Position numbers and translations under genes: made by a program
The notes under the pieces: generated by a model
What the model saw: only the letters and a program-made list of their open reading frames with translations
Database searches by the model: none
What the model was told of the DNA's origin: nothing
NCBI GenBank assembly: GCA_943846675.1
Contig: OX044357.1
Span: forward strand, 806,001 to 870,000
DNA: 64,000 nt
Origin: UBA987 sp002292105
GTDB lineage: Bacteria > Bacteroidota > Bacteroidia > NS11-12g > UBA9320
Direction: 5' to 3'
Shown: positions 24,664-32,700 of the stretch, one piece after another
How the letters are laid out: every line of letters starts with the position of its first letter
How positions within the stretch are numbered: the stretch's first letter is position 1

Positions 24664-26679
24664 CTATTTATAACTCCTCTGCTTTAATTCAATATCCTTA
24701 AACTCGAGTTCTTCTTTATGCAGAATTGCATCTTTTGGTTCTCCCGTATATTCCCAAGCGGAAACATATGCGTAATTTTTATCATCACGTTTCGCTTCTC
24801 CTTTTTGTTCGCCATCAAGCTCGACAGATTCTTCACGGAAGTGACCTCCGCAAGATTCATTTCTGTCTAAAGCGTCTTTAGCAAACAACTCCCCAAGCTC
24901 CAAAAAGTCAGCCACTCTGCCTGCTTTTTCCAATTCAGTATTCATGCCGTCGGCTCTACCTGGAACTAAAACATCGCTCCAAAACTCTGCGCGAATGCTT
25001 TGAATCTCTTCAATTGCTTCTTCTAGTCCTTTGGTATTTCGAGACATGCCTACTTTGTCCCACATCACCTTACCTAAGCGTTTATGGAAGTAATCTACCG
25101 TTTTGGTTCCTTTGTTATTGACCAACTGATTGATACGGTCAGTAACATTTTTTTCCGCTTCCTCAAATTCTGGTGTATCCGTAGGGATTTTTCCTGTTCG
25201 AATGTCGTCTGACAAGTAATCTCCTATTGTATAAGGCAACACAAAATATCCGTCAGCCAAACCTTGCATCAACGCTGAGGCACCCAAACGGTTGGCACCA
25301 TGGTCCGAAAAGTTTGCCTCACCAATGGCGTAACAACCGGGTATGGTCGTCATTAAATTATAATCAACCCAAACGCCTCCCATGGTATAATGTGTGGCTG
25401 GGTAAATCATCATTGGCGTTTTGTATGGGTTTTCAGCGACGATTTTCTCATACATCTGAAACAAGTTACCATATTTGGCTTCAACAACTTTTTCACCAAG
25501 TGAGGTGATTTCTTCTTTGGATGCGTTTACAAGGCCTTTTAATTTCGCTTGTTCGCTTCCGTATCGCTCAATGGCTGCACCGAAGTCAAGGTAAACTGCT
25601 TCACCCGTTTCATTGACACCATATCCAGCATCGCATCTTTCTTTAGCAGCACGTGAGGCAACATCTCTAGGTACTAGGTTCCCAAATGCCGGATACCTTC
25701 TTTCTAGATAGTAGTCTCTATTTTCTTCGGTAATTTCTGTTGGCTTCAACTTTCCTGACCTAATGGCTTGCACGTCGTCCATGTTTTTAGGTACCCATAT
25801 ACGCCCGTCATTTCTTAATGATTCAGACATCAATGTTAATTTCGATTGATAGTCACCTGAACGCGGAATGCACGTTGGGTGGATTTGAGTATAACATGGG
25901 TTGGCAAAATATGCGCCTTTCTTGTGGATCTTCCATGAAGCAGTTACGTTCGATCCCATTGCATTTGTTGACAGGAAATAAACGTTTCCATATCCACCTG
26001 AAGCAATAACTACTGCATGTGCCGAGTGTCTTTCGATTTCGCCAGTTACCAAATTTCGAGCAATGATTCCTCTTGCTTTACCGTCCACAAGTACAACGTC
26101 CAACATTTCATGTCTGTTGAACATCTCAATTTTACCACGAGCGATTTGACGGTTCATGGCAGAGTAGGCGCCAAGTAACAATTGTTGACCAGTTTGCCCT
26201 TTTGCGTAGAAAGTACGGGATACCAAAACACCACCAAAAGAACGGTTGTCTAATAGGCCACCGTATTCTCTGGCGAATGGTACACCTTGAGCAACACATT
26301 GGTCGATGATATTGGTCGAAACTTCAGCCAGACGATGCACATTCGCTTCGCGAGATCGATAATCACCACCTTTTACCGTATCGTAAAAAAGTCGATAGAC
26401 AGAGTCGCCATCGCCTTGATAATTCTTGGCTGCGTTTATTCCGCCTTGAGCAGCAATGGAGTGCGCTCGACGAGGAGAATCTTGATAGCAAAATGCTTTT
26501 ACATTGTAGCCTAATTCAGCCAATGTAGCTGCGGCAGAACCACCTGCCAATCCTGTACCTACAACAATTACATCGATGTGTCTTTTGTTGGCAGGGTTTA
26601 CCAAGTCAATTTTATCTTTATATGTGGTCCATTTATCTTTAATTGGACCCTTAGGTATTTTAGAATCTAACTTACTCAT
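24664..26679 (-). CDS. sdhA: Succinate dehydrogenase / fumarate reductase flavoprotein subunit
   Basis: This is the catalytic FAD subunit oxidising succinate to fumarate in the TCA cycle. It carries the dinucleotide-binding VVGTGLAGGSAAATLAELG, RRAHSIAAQGGINAAKN with the histidine that usually binds FAD covalently, the substrate-side HPTCIPRSGDY and THYTMGGVWVDY, and NRLGASALMQGLADGYFVLP. The length of 671 residues is that of the long Bacteroidota type. It is preceded by sdhC (15 nt gap) and followed by the inserted four-helix-bundle gene and sdhB. Confidence 0.97.
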   Translation of the reverse strand: MSKLDSKIPKGPIKDKWTTYKDKIDLVNPANKRHIDVIVVGTGLAGGSAAATLAELGYNVKAFCYQDSPRRAHSIAAQGGINAAKNYQGDGDSVYRLFYDTVKGGDYRSREANVHRLAEVSTNIIDQCVAQGVPFAREYGGLLDNRSFGGVLVSRTFYAKGQTGQQLLLGAYSAMNRQIARGKIEMFNRHEMLDVVLVDGKARGIIARNLVTGEIERHSAHAVVIASGGYGNVYFLSTNAMGSNVTASWKIHKKGAYFANPCYTQIHPTCIPRSGDYQSKLTLMSESLRNDGRIWVPKNMDDVQAIRSGKLKPTEITEENRDYYLERRYPAFGNLVPRDVASRAAKERCDAGYGVNETGEAVYLDFGAAIERYGSEQAKLKGLVNASKEEITSLGEKVVEAKYGNLFQMYEKIVAENPYKTPMMIYPATHYTMGGVWVDYNLMTTIPGCYAIGEANFSDHGANRLGASALMQGLADGYFVLPYTIGDYLSDDIRTGKIPTDTPEFEEAEKNVTDRINQLVNNKGTKTVDYFHKRLGKVMWDKVGMSRNTKGLEEAIEEIQSIRAEFWSDVLVPGRADGMNTELEKAGRVADFLELGELFAKDALDRNESCGGHFREESVELDGEQKGEAKRDDKNYAYVSAWEYTGEPKDAILHKEELEFKDIELKQRSYK

Positions 26680-26694
26680 ATCTAAATTGAAGGC

Positions 26695-27381
26695 TTAAGC
26701 GTGTTGATTGAAATAATGAAAAAGAGCAATAAAAATGAATACTGCAGGAATGACTATCGCGTACAAATTACCCAAACGTTTTATCGTTGGCGTGTATTTG
26801 TTGTGATTGAAACCAACGCTTTGAAATGCGGATTGGAATCCATGTAAAAGGTGTAAACTTAGAAACACAAAGGACAAAACATACAGAATAACGCGTCCAC
26901 CATTGTCAAATTTGTGTGCCATTTCTTCCATATATCTGAACTCGCCGGCAGCATTTAAACCAGACATATCACCTTGTATAAATTTTGTATTTAACTCTGG
27001 TAGCCAGAAGTCAATAAAGTGCACGGCTAAAAACAGCATAACCATAATGCCAGTGATTATCATGTTGCGGGACATCCAACTCGAGTTTGTTGCAGGTTTG
27101 TCCATTGCGTATTTGATTGGTCTAGCACTGCGATTTTTTCTTTCAAGGTAGATTCCCATGATTAAATGGAAAAAAACACCAAAGGCCAATACGGGTTGTA
27201 ACGCATATTGAATTAGTGGGTTAGTTCCCATGAAATGCGACACGTTGTTGAACGCGTCGGGTGCTACCACGGATAGAAAGTTTATTGTGCAATGCTGGAG
27301 TAGAAATACGATCAAGAATAATCCTGATAACGCCATTAAAATTTTCCTCCCAACGGAAGTCGTTCCTTTGCGATTTGACAT
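26695..27381 (-). CDS. sdhC: Succinate dehydrogenase cytochrome b subunit
   Basis: This is the membrane anchor of complex II that binds heme b and passes electrons to menaquinone. The 228-residue protein has five hydrophobic segments, as in single-subunit diheme anchors, and candidate heme histidines in LLQHCTINF, GVFFHLIMG, FLAVHFIDFW and LSLHLLHGFQSAFQ. It is the first gene of the operon, directly downstream of a good promoter. Confidence 0.93.
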   Translation of the reverse strand: MSNRKGTTSVGRKILMALSGLFLIVFLLQHCTINFLSVVAPDAFNNVSHFMGTNPLIQYALQPVLAFGVFFHLIMGIYLERKNRSARPIKYAMDKPATNSSWMSRNMIITGIMVMLFLAVHFIDFWLPELNTKFIQGDMSGLNAAGEFRYMEEMAHKFDNGGRVILYVLSFVFLSLHLLHGFQSAFQSVGFNHNKYTPTIKRLGNLYAIVIPAVFIFIALFHYFNQHA

Positions 27382-27408
27382 ATTATTTTAGCTTTTCTAT
27401 ATAGCTAA

Positions 27409-27437
27409 CAAAGGTAATCCAAGGATGTTTTTCCCAA
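27409..27437 (-). promoter_or_regulatory. Promoter of the sdh-ribE operon
   Basis: On the minus strand TTG (27437-27435), an 18 nt spacer and TACCTTTG (27416-27409) match the Bacteroidota consensus closely. The sdhC ATG is 27 nt further on. Confidence 0.7.
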
Positions 27438-27517
27438 CTGATTCGAGGCATATTAGAACTGTTCTAAATAGTAAATTGTGTGGTAAAACTTAAGCCATTT
27501 TTGGTTTACTGATTGGC

Positions 27518-27525
27518 TACATTTG
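27518..27525 (+). promoter_or_regulatory. -7 element of the ftsX operon
   Basis: TACATTTG is a perfect TAnnTTTG, only 4 nt before the ftsX ATG at 27530, so the mRNA would be nearly leaderless. A TTG lies 14 nt upstream, which is a short spacing. Confidence 0.45.
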
Positions 27526-27529
27526 TGGC

Positions 27530-28396
27530 ATGCAAACAAAGAAAAGATTTACAGGCTGGTCAGTGATGATAAGTGTTTGCATGGTCTTGTTTGTTCTCGG
27601 TTTATTCGGAATGTTGTTGATTAACACCCAAAAACTGACTGCATATCTTCAGGAGAACGTTTTGGTGATTTTGTACTTCGATAATCAAAGTGGAGAAGAA
27701 GCCTTAAAAACTCGTACCGCTGAGATTAGTGATTTGTCATACGTCAAAAGTGTTTCTTACGTCACCGGAGAGCAGGCCGCGATGGATTACAAAGAAGTTT
27801 TAGGTAAAGACTTTGTTGAGGTTTTGGGCAACAATCCATTGCCTGCTTCTATAGAGGTTAACTTAAATGCCGTAGCGCTTGACAATGATTTGAGTGCAGC
27901 GTTGACATACTTTGAGGAAATTGACGGTGTTACAGGGGTAGAGTTTCAGAAGGATCTTGTAGACCAAATAAGTAAGAATAAACGCATTACCGGGTTTGTA
28001 ATGATTGGTGCGGCTATGATTCTGCTCATTGTTTCACTTGTGCTCATTAACAATACGATAAGGCTGGATGTTTACGCAAAGCGATTTGTTGTTAAAAGCA
28101 TGCAGTTGGTTGGGGCCAGTGAGTGGTTTATAATAAAGCCATTTGTGCTGAAAGCAGCTCGGTTAACGTTTCTGTCTTCTGTACTGGCTTTTGTTTGCAT
28201 CGTGCTATGTAATAAGGCCGTTACAAATTGGGTTGAGTCTAACTTTTTTGAAGTCGATCATATTTTTAAATCGGATATTACAATATATTCTATTTTATTT
28301 GCATGCATAGCGATTCTAGGGTTTTGTATTGTGTTGCCAAGTACGTATTTCGCAACCAAAAAGTACCTTAGACTGCGTGTAAACGATTTATATTAG
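27530..28396 (+). CDS. ftsX: Cell division protein FtsX
   Basis: FtsX is the membrane component of the FtsEX complex, which controls peptidoglycan hydrolases at the septum. The 288-residue protein has a cytoplasmic N-terminus and one helix (about 12-33). An extracytoplasmic domain follows with VLVILYFDNQ, YVTGEQAAMDYKEVLG and NPLPASIEVNL. Three helices in the C-terminal half surround RLDVYAKRFVVKSMQLVGAS. ftsE is not adjacent, which is usual in Bacteroidota. It is followed by DUF3098 and uppP, an order conserved in the phylum. Confidence 0.94.
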   Translation: MQTKKRFTGWSVMISVCMVLFVLGLFGMLLINTQKLTAYLQENVLVILYFDNQSGEEALKTRTAEISDLSYVKSVSYVTGEQAAMDYKEVLGKDFVEVLGNNPLPASIEVNLNAVALDNDLSAALTYFEEIDGVTGVEFQKDLVDQISKNKRITGFVMIGAAMILLIVSLVLINNTIRLDVYAKRFVVKSMQLVGASEWFIIKPFVLKAARLTFLSSVLAFVCIVLCNKAVTNWVESNFFEVDHIFKSDITIYSILFACIAILGFCIVLPSTYFATKKYLRLRVNDLY

Positions 28397-28406
28397 CGCA
28401 AAGATT

Positions 28407-28712
28407 ATGGCAGCAAAAAATAAAAAAAACACTGAGCCTCAAAAGTCTAAACCGACCTATGAGATGGCCTTTACAAAGGACAACTACAAGTGGATGGTCA
28501 TAGGGTTTGCCATCATAGTAATAGGATTTATTCTAATGATGGGGAAGACGGATGATATCTTCAACAATGCTGAAATTTTCACTACCGGGAAGAAAAGTTT
28601 TAGTACGACACTTAAGGTGACTATAGCTCCTTTGGTTGTGTTGATAGGCTTTGCTGTAGAAGTTTACGCTATTTTTAAAGGAAGCGCTAAGTCAGAGGAT
28701 GAGCCTAGTTGA
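28407..28712 (+). CDS. DUF3098 family membrane protein
   Basis: A 101-residue protein with a charged N-terminus and two hydrophobic segments (about 32-48 and 70-90). The core MAFTKDNYKWMVIGFAIIVIGFI and the FSTTLKVTIAPLVVLIGF helix are the DUF3098 pattern. It always accompanies ftsX in Bacteroidota as far as I recall, so a part in division or envelope synthesis is inferred. It overlaps uppP by 14 nt. Confidence 0.9.
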   Translation: MAAKNKKNTEPQKSKPTYEMAFTKDNYKWMVIGFAIIVIGFILMMGKTDDIFNNAEIFTTGKKSFSTTLKVTIAPLVVLIGFAVEVYAIFKGSAKSEDEPS

Positions 28713-29499
28713 GGCCATAATCCTTGGTATCGTTCAAGGATTAACTGAGTTTTTGCCAGTGAGTAGTTCTGGCCATATTGAGTTGGTTAAAGCGATTCAG
28801 GGAACAGAACTAGAAGAAGATTTACTATTCACCGTTTTTCTTCATTTAGCCACAGCGTTAAGTACTGTTGTTGTTTTTCGTAAAGATTTAGTAGAGATAT
28901 TTAGAGGTGTTTTGACTTTTAAATGGAACGAGGAAACCAAGTTTGCATGGTATGTCGTTGTATCGATGATTCCTGCTGCATTGGTCGGTTTGTTCTTGAA
29001 AGATCAGATAGAATCGTTGTTTGATAAGAACGTATTGCTGGTAGGGTCTATGTTATTGTTAACCGGTATTCTGCTTTACATTTCGGACAAGGTGAAACGC
29101 GATAAAGGTGAGACCCTGTCGACGGGGAAATCGATTGTCATGGGTGTTGTCCAAGCCATTTCCATATTACCTGGTATTAGTCGGTCAGGGTCAACAATCG
29201 TAACTGGCGTATTATTGGGTCTCCCACGGACTAAAGCGGCTCGTTTTTCGTTTATAATGGTGCTGCCTTTGATTTTAGGCGCAGCGGCAAAAAGCCTTAA
29301 AGATTTTATGGATATGCCGGCAGTAGATCAAGCATCGTCGCCCATATTTGAAATGTCGATGGGATTTTTGGTTGCATTTATTAGCGGGCTATTTGCTATT
29401 AAATGGATGATAAAACTTGTAGAAAAAAGTCAATTGAAATGGTTCGCATATTATTGCTTTTTAGTCGGTTCGGCTTCGGTTGTTTACTCTTTGGTTTAA
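28699..29499 (+). CDS. uppP: Undecaprenyl-diphosphatase
   Basis: This enzyme recycles the lipid carrier for peptidoglycan and surface polysaccharides by removing one phosphate from undecaprenyl pyrophosphate. It is a membrane protein of 266 residues with the two BacA motifs, GLTEFLPVSSSGHIELVK at the start and LPGISRSGSTIVTG in the second half. It is the third gene of the ftsX operon and overlaps both the preceding DUF3098 gene and the following small secreted protein gene. Confidence 0.96.
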   Translation: MSLVEAIILGIVQGLTEFLPVSSSGHIELVKAIQGTELEEDLLFTVFLHLATALSTVVVFRKDLVEIFRGVLTFKWNEETKFAWYVVVSMIPAALVGLFLKDQIESLFDKNVLLVGSMLLLTGILLYISDKVKRDKGETLSTGKSIVMGVVQAISILPGISRSGSTIVTGVLLGLPRTKAARFSFIMVLPLILGAAAKSLKDFMDMPAVDQASSPIFEMSMGFLVAFISGLFAIKWMIKLVEKSQLKWFAYYCFLVGSASVVYSLV

Positions 29500-29795
29500 G
29501 TTTTGGGTTTTCAACTCATGCTTTCGCTCAGCACAAAGATTGTGATACATCAGGTAGGAAGGTTACCTGCTCAATCAAGGATAGTTTGGGTTACGTTTTA
29601 GAAATACATCGATATAAAGATGGACTGAAATGGGGGAGTTGGGAGCGCTACAATTATAACGGACAACTCATAGAGAAAAATTATTACAAACGAGGTGAAC
29701 GTAAGTGGACATTTTTCTATCGAAATGAGGAGTTAATTAAAAGCATCAATAAAAAAGGGAAAGTCAAAAAATTTAAAGGTTGTGGATGCACATAA
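29439..29795 (+). CDS. Small secreted MORN-like repeat protein
   Basis: From ATG 29439 the 118-residue product has a signal peptide (MVRILLLFSRFGFGCLLFG, cleavage near AFA-Q). It then has two short YwqK/MORN-like repeats, DGLKWGSWERYNYNGQLIEK and RGERKWTFFYRNEELIK, and a lysine-rich end finishing in GCGCT. The signal peptide is encoded inside the last 61 nt of uppP in another frame, a long overlap, and no later start codon would give an export signal. The function is unknown. A strong terminator follows. Confidence 0.6.
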   Translation: MVRILLLFSRFGFGCLLFGLSFGFSTHAFAQHKDCDTSGRKVTCSIKDSLGYVLEIHRYKDGLKWGSWERYNYNGQLIEKNYYKRGERKWTFFYRNEELIKSINKKGKVKKFKGCGCT

Positions 29796-29830
29796 AAAAA
29801 GGCCATCGGTTTAACCGATGGCCTTTTTTG
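29795..29830. terminator. Strong bidirectional intrinsic terminator
   Basis: A perfect 10 bp stem (GGCCATCGGT with ACCGATGGCC, loop TTA) is flanked by an A-run and a T-run. It separates the ftsX-uppP operon from the convergent DUF4389 gene. Confidence 0.9.
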
Positions 29831-29843
29831 TATAACGTATTTC

Positions 29844-30485
29844 TTATGCGTCGACCAAATGGTTGGCAGCAGCGTCGGCATCCATGTTCTGGTTTTCGTG
29901 CGGTAATACACGTCCGTGAAATGGTGGGTAATCTTCAGTGTAATACACCAAATAATTATTCATTCTATAGTTCCATCTAAAGGTTTCGACTGAAAATTTG
30001 AAAACGCCATCTGGGAATTTTTTGGTGAACAATACCACAAAAAATGCGTAAATGTTTGCGAACATGACGCCGTAAATTCTAAATACGAGTATAAATATAT
30101 GGGGGATAACCATGAAAGCACCAAATAATGCTCGAACAATAAGTCGTCCTCTGCTGATTGTTTCTACGTACGGCATGTCAAAAACAATTCCATCGTCTTC
30201 CGCTTCCAACGTAAATGGTGGATATCCATCGCGTAGGTTAAACATACGTGCCGTTAGGCGTAAGTTATACCTGCCAATTTGCACCATAGCATTATGCGCA
30301 TTTCTTGGGAATTTGCCGGTAATTAGAATGGAGAAAAATCGAATAACACCGATGACCATTAGGACAAGGCCATAAAAAAATGATACGATCATATGTGGTA
30401 TCATTAGGTATAGAAAACCTAAAAAGTTTCTGAGTAATAGTTCACCCCTCGAATAGGATTCTTGTTGTTCGATGTGGAAGTTCAT
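29844..30485 (-). CDS. Membrane protein with two DUF4389 domains
   Basis: The 213-residue protein is an internal duplication. Each half reads SRG-x-L-x-x-R, then a hydrophobic stretch with IPH (LYLMIPHMIVSFFYG and AFMVIPHIFILVFRIYG), then F-x-x-L-x-TGKFP or FTKKFPDG, a Y/W-N-x-R segment and YPPF. This is the DUF4389 pattern. Each half has about two membrane helices. The end is acidic and alanine-rich. The function is unknown. It is a single gene, and its 5' side faces the repeat-rich region. Confidence 0.85.
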   Translation of the reverse strand: MNFHIEQQESYSRGELLLRNFLGFLYLMIPHMIVSFFYGLVLMVIGVIRFFSILITGKFPRNAHNAMVQIGRYNLRLTARMFNLRDGYPPFTLEAEDDGIVFDMPYVETISRGRLIVRALFGAFMVIPHIFILVFRIYGVMFANIYAFFVVLFTKKFPDGVFKFSVETFRWNYRMNNYLVYYTEDYPPFHGRVLPHENQNMDADAAANHLVDA

Positions 30486-30618
30486 TGTGGTAAATTTTTG
30501 TTTTTTTTCAGTGATAGCAAACTTAAGGATTTTCGTATAAGTTTTAATGGGGTATTTATATGGGATTTCTAACTATTAAACTTGGACTATATTTATTCCT
30601 TGACGGGTTAATCTCTAA

Positions 30619-30762
30619 GGGGTTGCCAGCCCTATGACCCGGCTTTCATTTTTTTCTTGATGAATCATTACTTAGGGCTTTCCAGCTCTATAACCCTGGA
30701 TTTCATTTGTGTTTGCTTAGGGGTTAGCACCCCTATAACCCGCTTTTCATTTTTTTCTTGAT
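30619..30762. repeat. Three imperfect copies of a G/C-hairpin plus TTTCATT unit
   Basis: Copies at 30619-30662, 30674-30711 and 30719-30762 each have a G-run/C-run hairpin (for example GGGG-TTAGCA-CCCC), then CTATAACCC or CTATGACCC, and TTTCATT. Copies 1 and 3 share 18 identical bases, TTTCATTTTTTTCTTGAT. Confidence 0.8.
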
Positions 30763-30808
30763 AAAAAAACGAAACAAACGTGTCCGCCTGCTGGCGGAAA
30801 AATCAAGA
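30756..30808. repeat. Nested hairpin
   Basis: An outer inverted repeat TCTTGAT (30756-30762) / ATCAAGA (30802-30808) encloses an A-rich loop and an inner perfect hairpin TCCGCC-TGCT-GGCGGA (30783-30798). The inner stem is related in sequence to the GTCCG-CGGAC hairpins of the downstream modules. Confidence 0.7.
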
Positions 30809-31045
30809 CTTCAGAAGTTTTCTTTGAACTCTACGAAAGTCTTTTCTTTCCCTCAGCCAAAGCCGCTGCGCTACCCTGCCTGCTTAGCGCAAGGCCTAAA
30901 CACAAAAGCCTTCCTCGATTTCTACAGAAAACTTCAAAGGTCATCTTAAATCATGCACGGTTCAATGAGTGTCGGCCCACCAAAAATGCGGGGGACGCGC
31001 AGGCCGGTGTGTAGGGGAGCATATTTTTGGGAAGCGTTTTTGACT

Positions 31046-31260
31046 ACTTTTTGCGCTCAAAAAGTTGGATCGGTTATAGAGCTTGTCCGACTACTGGCGG
31101 ACTGATAAGCCTATGCGAAGAAGAGAATACTGATAATCATAATGGAATAAGGGGCGAAGGCTGATAAGCCTAAACGTAGAAAGTTCGACTGCGAAAGCCT
31201 AACGGAAGATGAGGCGGCTGATAAGCCTAAGCGACGAAAGGCGAAAGCCTAATCGACAAT
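31046..31260. repeat. Repeat module A
   Basis: The order is: hairpin ACTTTTTG-CGCT-CAAAAAGT (31046-31065); the 45 bp core 31069-31113 with stem GTCCG/CGGAC; CTGATAAGCC words at 31102, 31161 and 31218; and GCGAAAGCCTAA words at 31191 and 31241. Spacers between the words are purine-rich (GAAGAAG, GAAGATGAG). Confidence 0.85.
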
Positions 31261-31344
31261 CAGCGTTGAGTATCCAAAACTTGTATGAGATTCTTCGGGT
31301 TTCCTAGCGTCAACCACTCTGAATGACGGTTCATTAATGTTTCG

Positions 31345-31530
31345 TTTTTGGTCTCAAAAATGAAAATCGGTTATAGAGCTTGTCCGACTACTGGCGGACT
31401 GATAAGCCTAATCGAAGAACAGACGGCTGATAAGCCTAAGCGAGGAAGAGAAGGCTGATAAGCCTAATCGACAATGGGTTAAAGGCTGATAAGCCTTTGC
31501 GAAGAAAGTTCGACCGCGAAAGCCTAATCG
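31345..31530. repeat. Repeat module B
   Basis: It has the same order as module A: hairpin TTTTTG-GTCT-CAAAAA (31345-31360); the identical 45 bp core at 31366-31410; CTGATAAGCC words at 31399, 31427, 31455 and 31486; then AAAGTTCGACC and a GCGAAAGCCTAA word at 31516. The two cores are exactly 297 bp apart. Confidence 0.85.
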
Positions 31531-31598
31531 ACGACAACTATCAACTATCAATTATCAACTAAGAAGCCTAAGAGAAGAAGAGGAGAGAAAAATCAGAA

Positions 31599-32000
31599 TT
31601 AATTCATCCGATGTTTCGGAACAAGCAAGAACTCAGGAATACGCACTTGAAGCAATCTGTCGGTAGACAACCCACGCATAGTATAAGTGCCTTGCATTCT
31701 GCCGGCATCTGTTGTCAGACGACACCAAGATGAATAGGCATAGGAATCGCCAGGAAGTATTACAGGCTTTTCGCCAACAACACCCTCGCCATCAACCTCG
31801 TGGTTTAACCCTAACGCATCGATAATGTCCCAATGTCGTGACAGTAAGTGTAACGCCTCATCCGAGTTATTTTCAATTAAAATGTCGTAACTGAAAACGT
31901 GAATGCGCTCGTCAGGTTCAGACATATCCTCTTGATAATTCGACTCAACCGAAATCTTTACGTTATATGTGGTGGCTGTGTAGTTCAAATTCGAGACCAA
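31599..32000 (-). CDS. apaG: ApaG-family protein
   Basis: A 133-residue beta-sandwich (fibronectin-III-like) protein. It is identified by VFSYDILIENNSDEALHLLSRHW, GEGVVGEKPVILPGDSYAYSS and MQGTYTMRGL. Its role is uncertain: it was linked to Co2+/Mg2+ resistance in enterobacteria and is a domain of some F-box proteins. The start appears to be TTG at 32000, since no ATG precedes the conserved block. It is divergent from recR. Confidence 0.93.
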   Translation of the reverse strand: MVSNLNYTATTYNVKISVESNYQEDMSEPDERIHVFSYDILIENNSDEALHLLSRHWDIIDALGLNHEVDGEGVVGEKPVILPGDSYAYSSWCRLTTDAGRMQGTYTMRGLSTDRLLQVRIPEFLLVPKHRMN

Positions 32001-32088
32001 ATTCTATATTTTTTTCAACTAATACAACAATTAATTTTTGATGATTGTTTTTCGCGCGTTTTCAATCAATTAATTGTTGATTTGTAGT

Positions 32089-32700
32089 GTGAATTTTACT
32101 TCAAGTACAATAGAGAAAGCGGTAGAGCAATTGAGTCGATTTCCCGGAATAGGGAAGAAGACAGCACTTCGGATGACACTTTTTCTGTTAAAAGATAAAC
32201 CCGAGCATGTTGAAATGCTTGCAGGTGCATTGGTTGATTTAAAGACCAAAGTGAAATTCTGTGCTACTTGCGGCAATATCACCGAAGCTGAATTATGTTC
32301 TATTTGCACATCGGTAAATCGCAACAAAAAACTCATTTGTGTTGTCAAGGATTTTCAAGACATCATCTCCATTGAGAATACGGGACAGTTTAGTGGTGTT
32401 TACCACGTATTGGGTGGTGTAATTGCGCCAATGGAAGGTGTAGGGCCAGATGACTTGGCTATCTCAGAGCTGCTTGAAAGAATTAAGAATGAGGGTGTTG
32501 AAGAATTGGTTTTTGCTTTAAGCGCCAATATGGAAGGTGATACAACGGCATTCTATATTGCACGCAAAGTAGAAGGGCTAAACTTAAAAATGTCTGCCAT
32601 TGCACGTGGTATTGCGGTAGGCGGAGAACTTGAGTACGCCGATGAAATTACATTGGGTCGTTCTATTTTGAATAGGGTGCCCTATGCGCTCAAATCGTAA
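32089..32700 (+). CDS. recR: Recombination protein RecR
   Basis: RecR works with RecO (and RecF) to load RecA at gaps. The 203-residue protein shows the helix-hairpin-helix LSRFPGIGKKTALRM, the zinc finger CATCGNITEAELCSIC, the Toprim core with ICVVKDFQDIISIENTG, YHVLGGVIAPMEGVGPDDL, and a Walker-B-like end with GIAVGGELEYADEITLGRS. GTG at 32089 is chosen because it gives the family N-terminus MNFTSSTIEKAVE; TTG 32074 would add five residues. It directly abuts the stop of the convergent ricT-like gene. Confidence 0.95.
   Translation: MNFTSSTIEKAVEQLSRFPGIGKKTALRMTLFLLKDKPEHVEMLAGALVDLKTKVKFCATCGNITEAELCSICTSVNRNKKLICVVKDFQDIISIENTGQFSGVYHVLGGVIAPMEGVGPDDLAISELLERIKNEGVEELVFALSANMEGDTTAFYIARKVEGLNLKMSAIARGIAVGGELEYADEITLGRSILNRVPYALKS

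Larger units (their letters stand above)
30486..31598. other. 1.1 kb gene-free region packed with repeats and hairpins
   Basis: No credible gene is found on either strand between the DUF4389 gene and apaG. Short open frames here have no coding character. The stretch holds three leader-type repeats (30619-30762), a nested hairpin (30756-30808), a longer unique part (about 30809-31045), and two repeat modules (31046-31530) listed separately. Parts of the first half, especially the TTTCATTTTTTTCTTGAT word followed by AAAAAAACGAAACAAA, resemble intergenic text I recall from other Bacteroidota genomes. Confidence 0.75.

Noticed and set aside
30758..30949. Small open frame of 63 codons in the repeat region
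   Set aside because: It runs through hairpins and low-complexity repeats, has no family features, and no promoter or neighbour supports it.
31102..31495. CRISPR array suggested by regularly recurring CTGATAAGCC words
   Set aside because: The repeated word is only 10-12 bp, spacing varies from about 28 to over 170 bp, spacers are similar to one another, and no cas genes are near.
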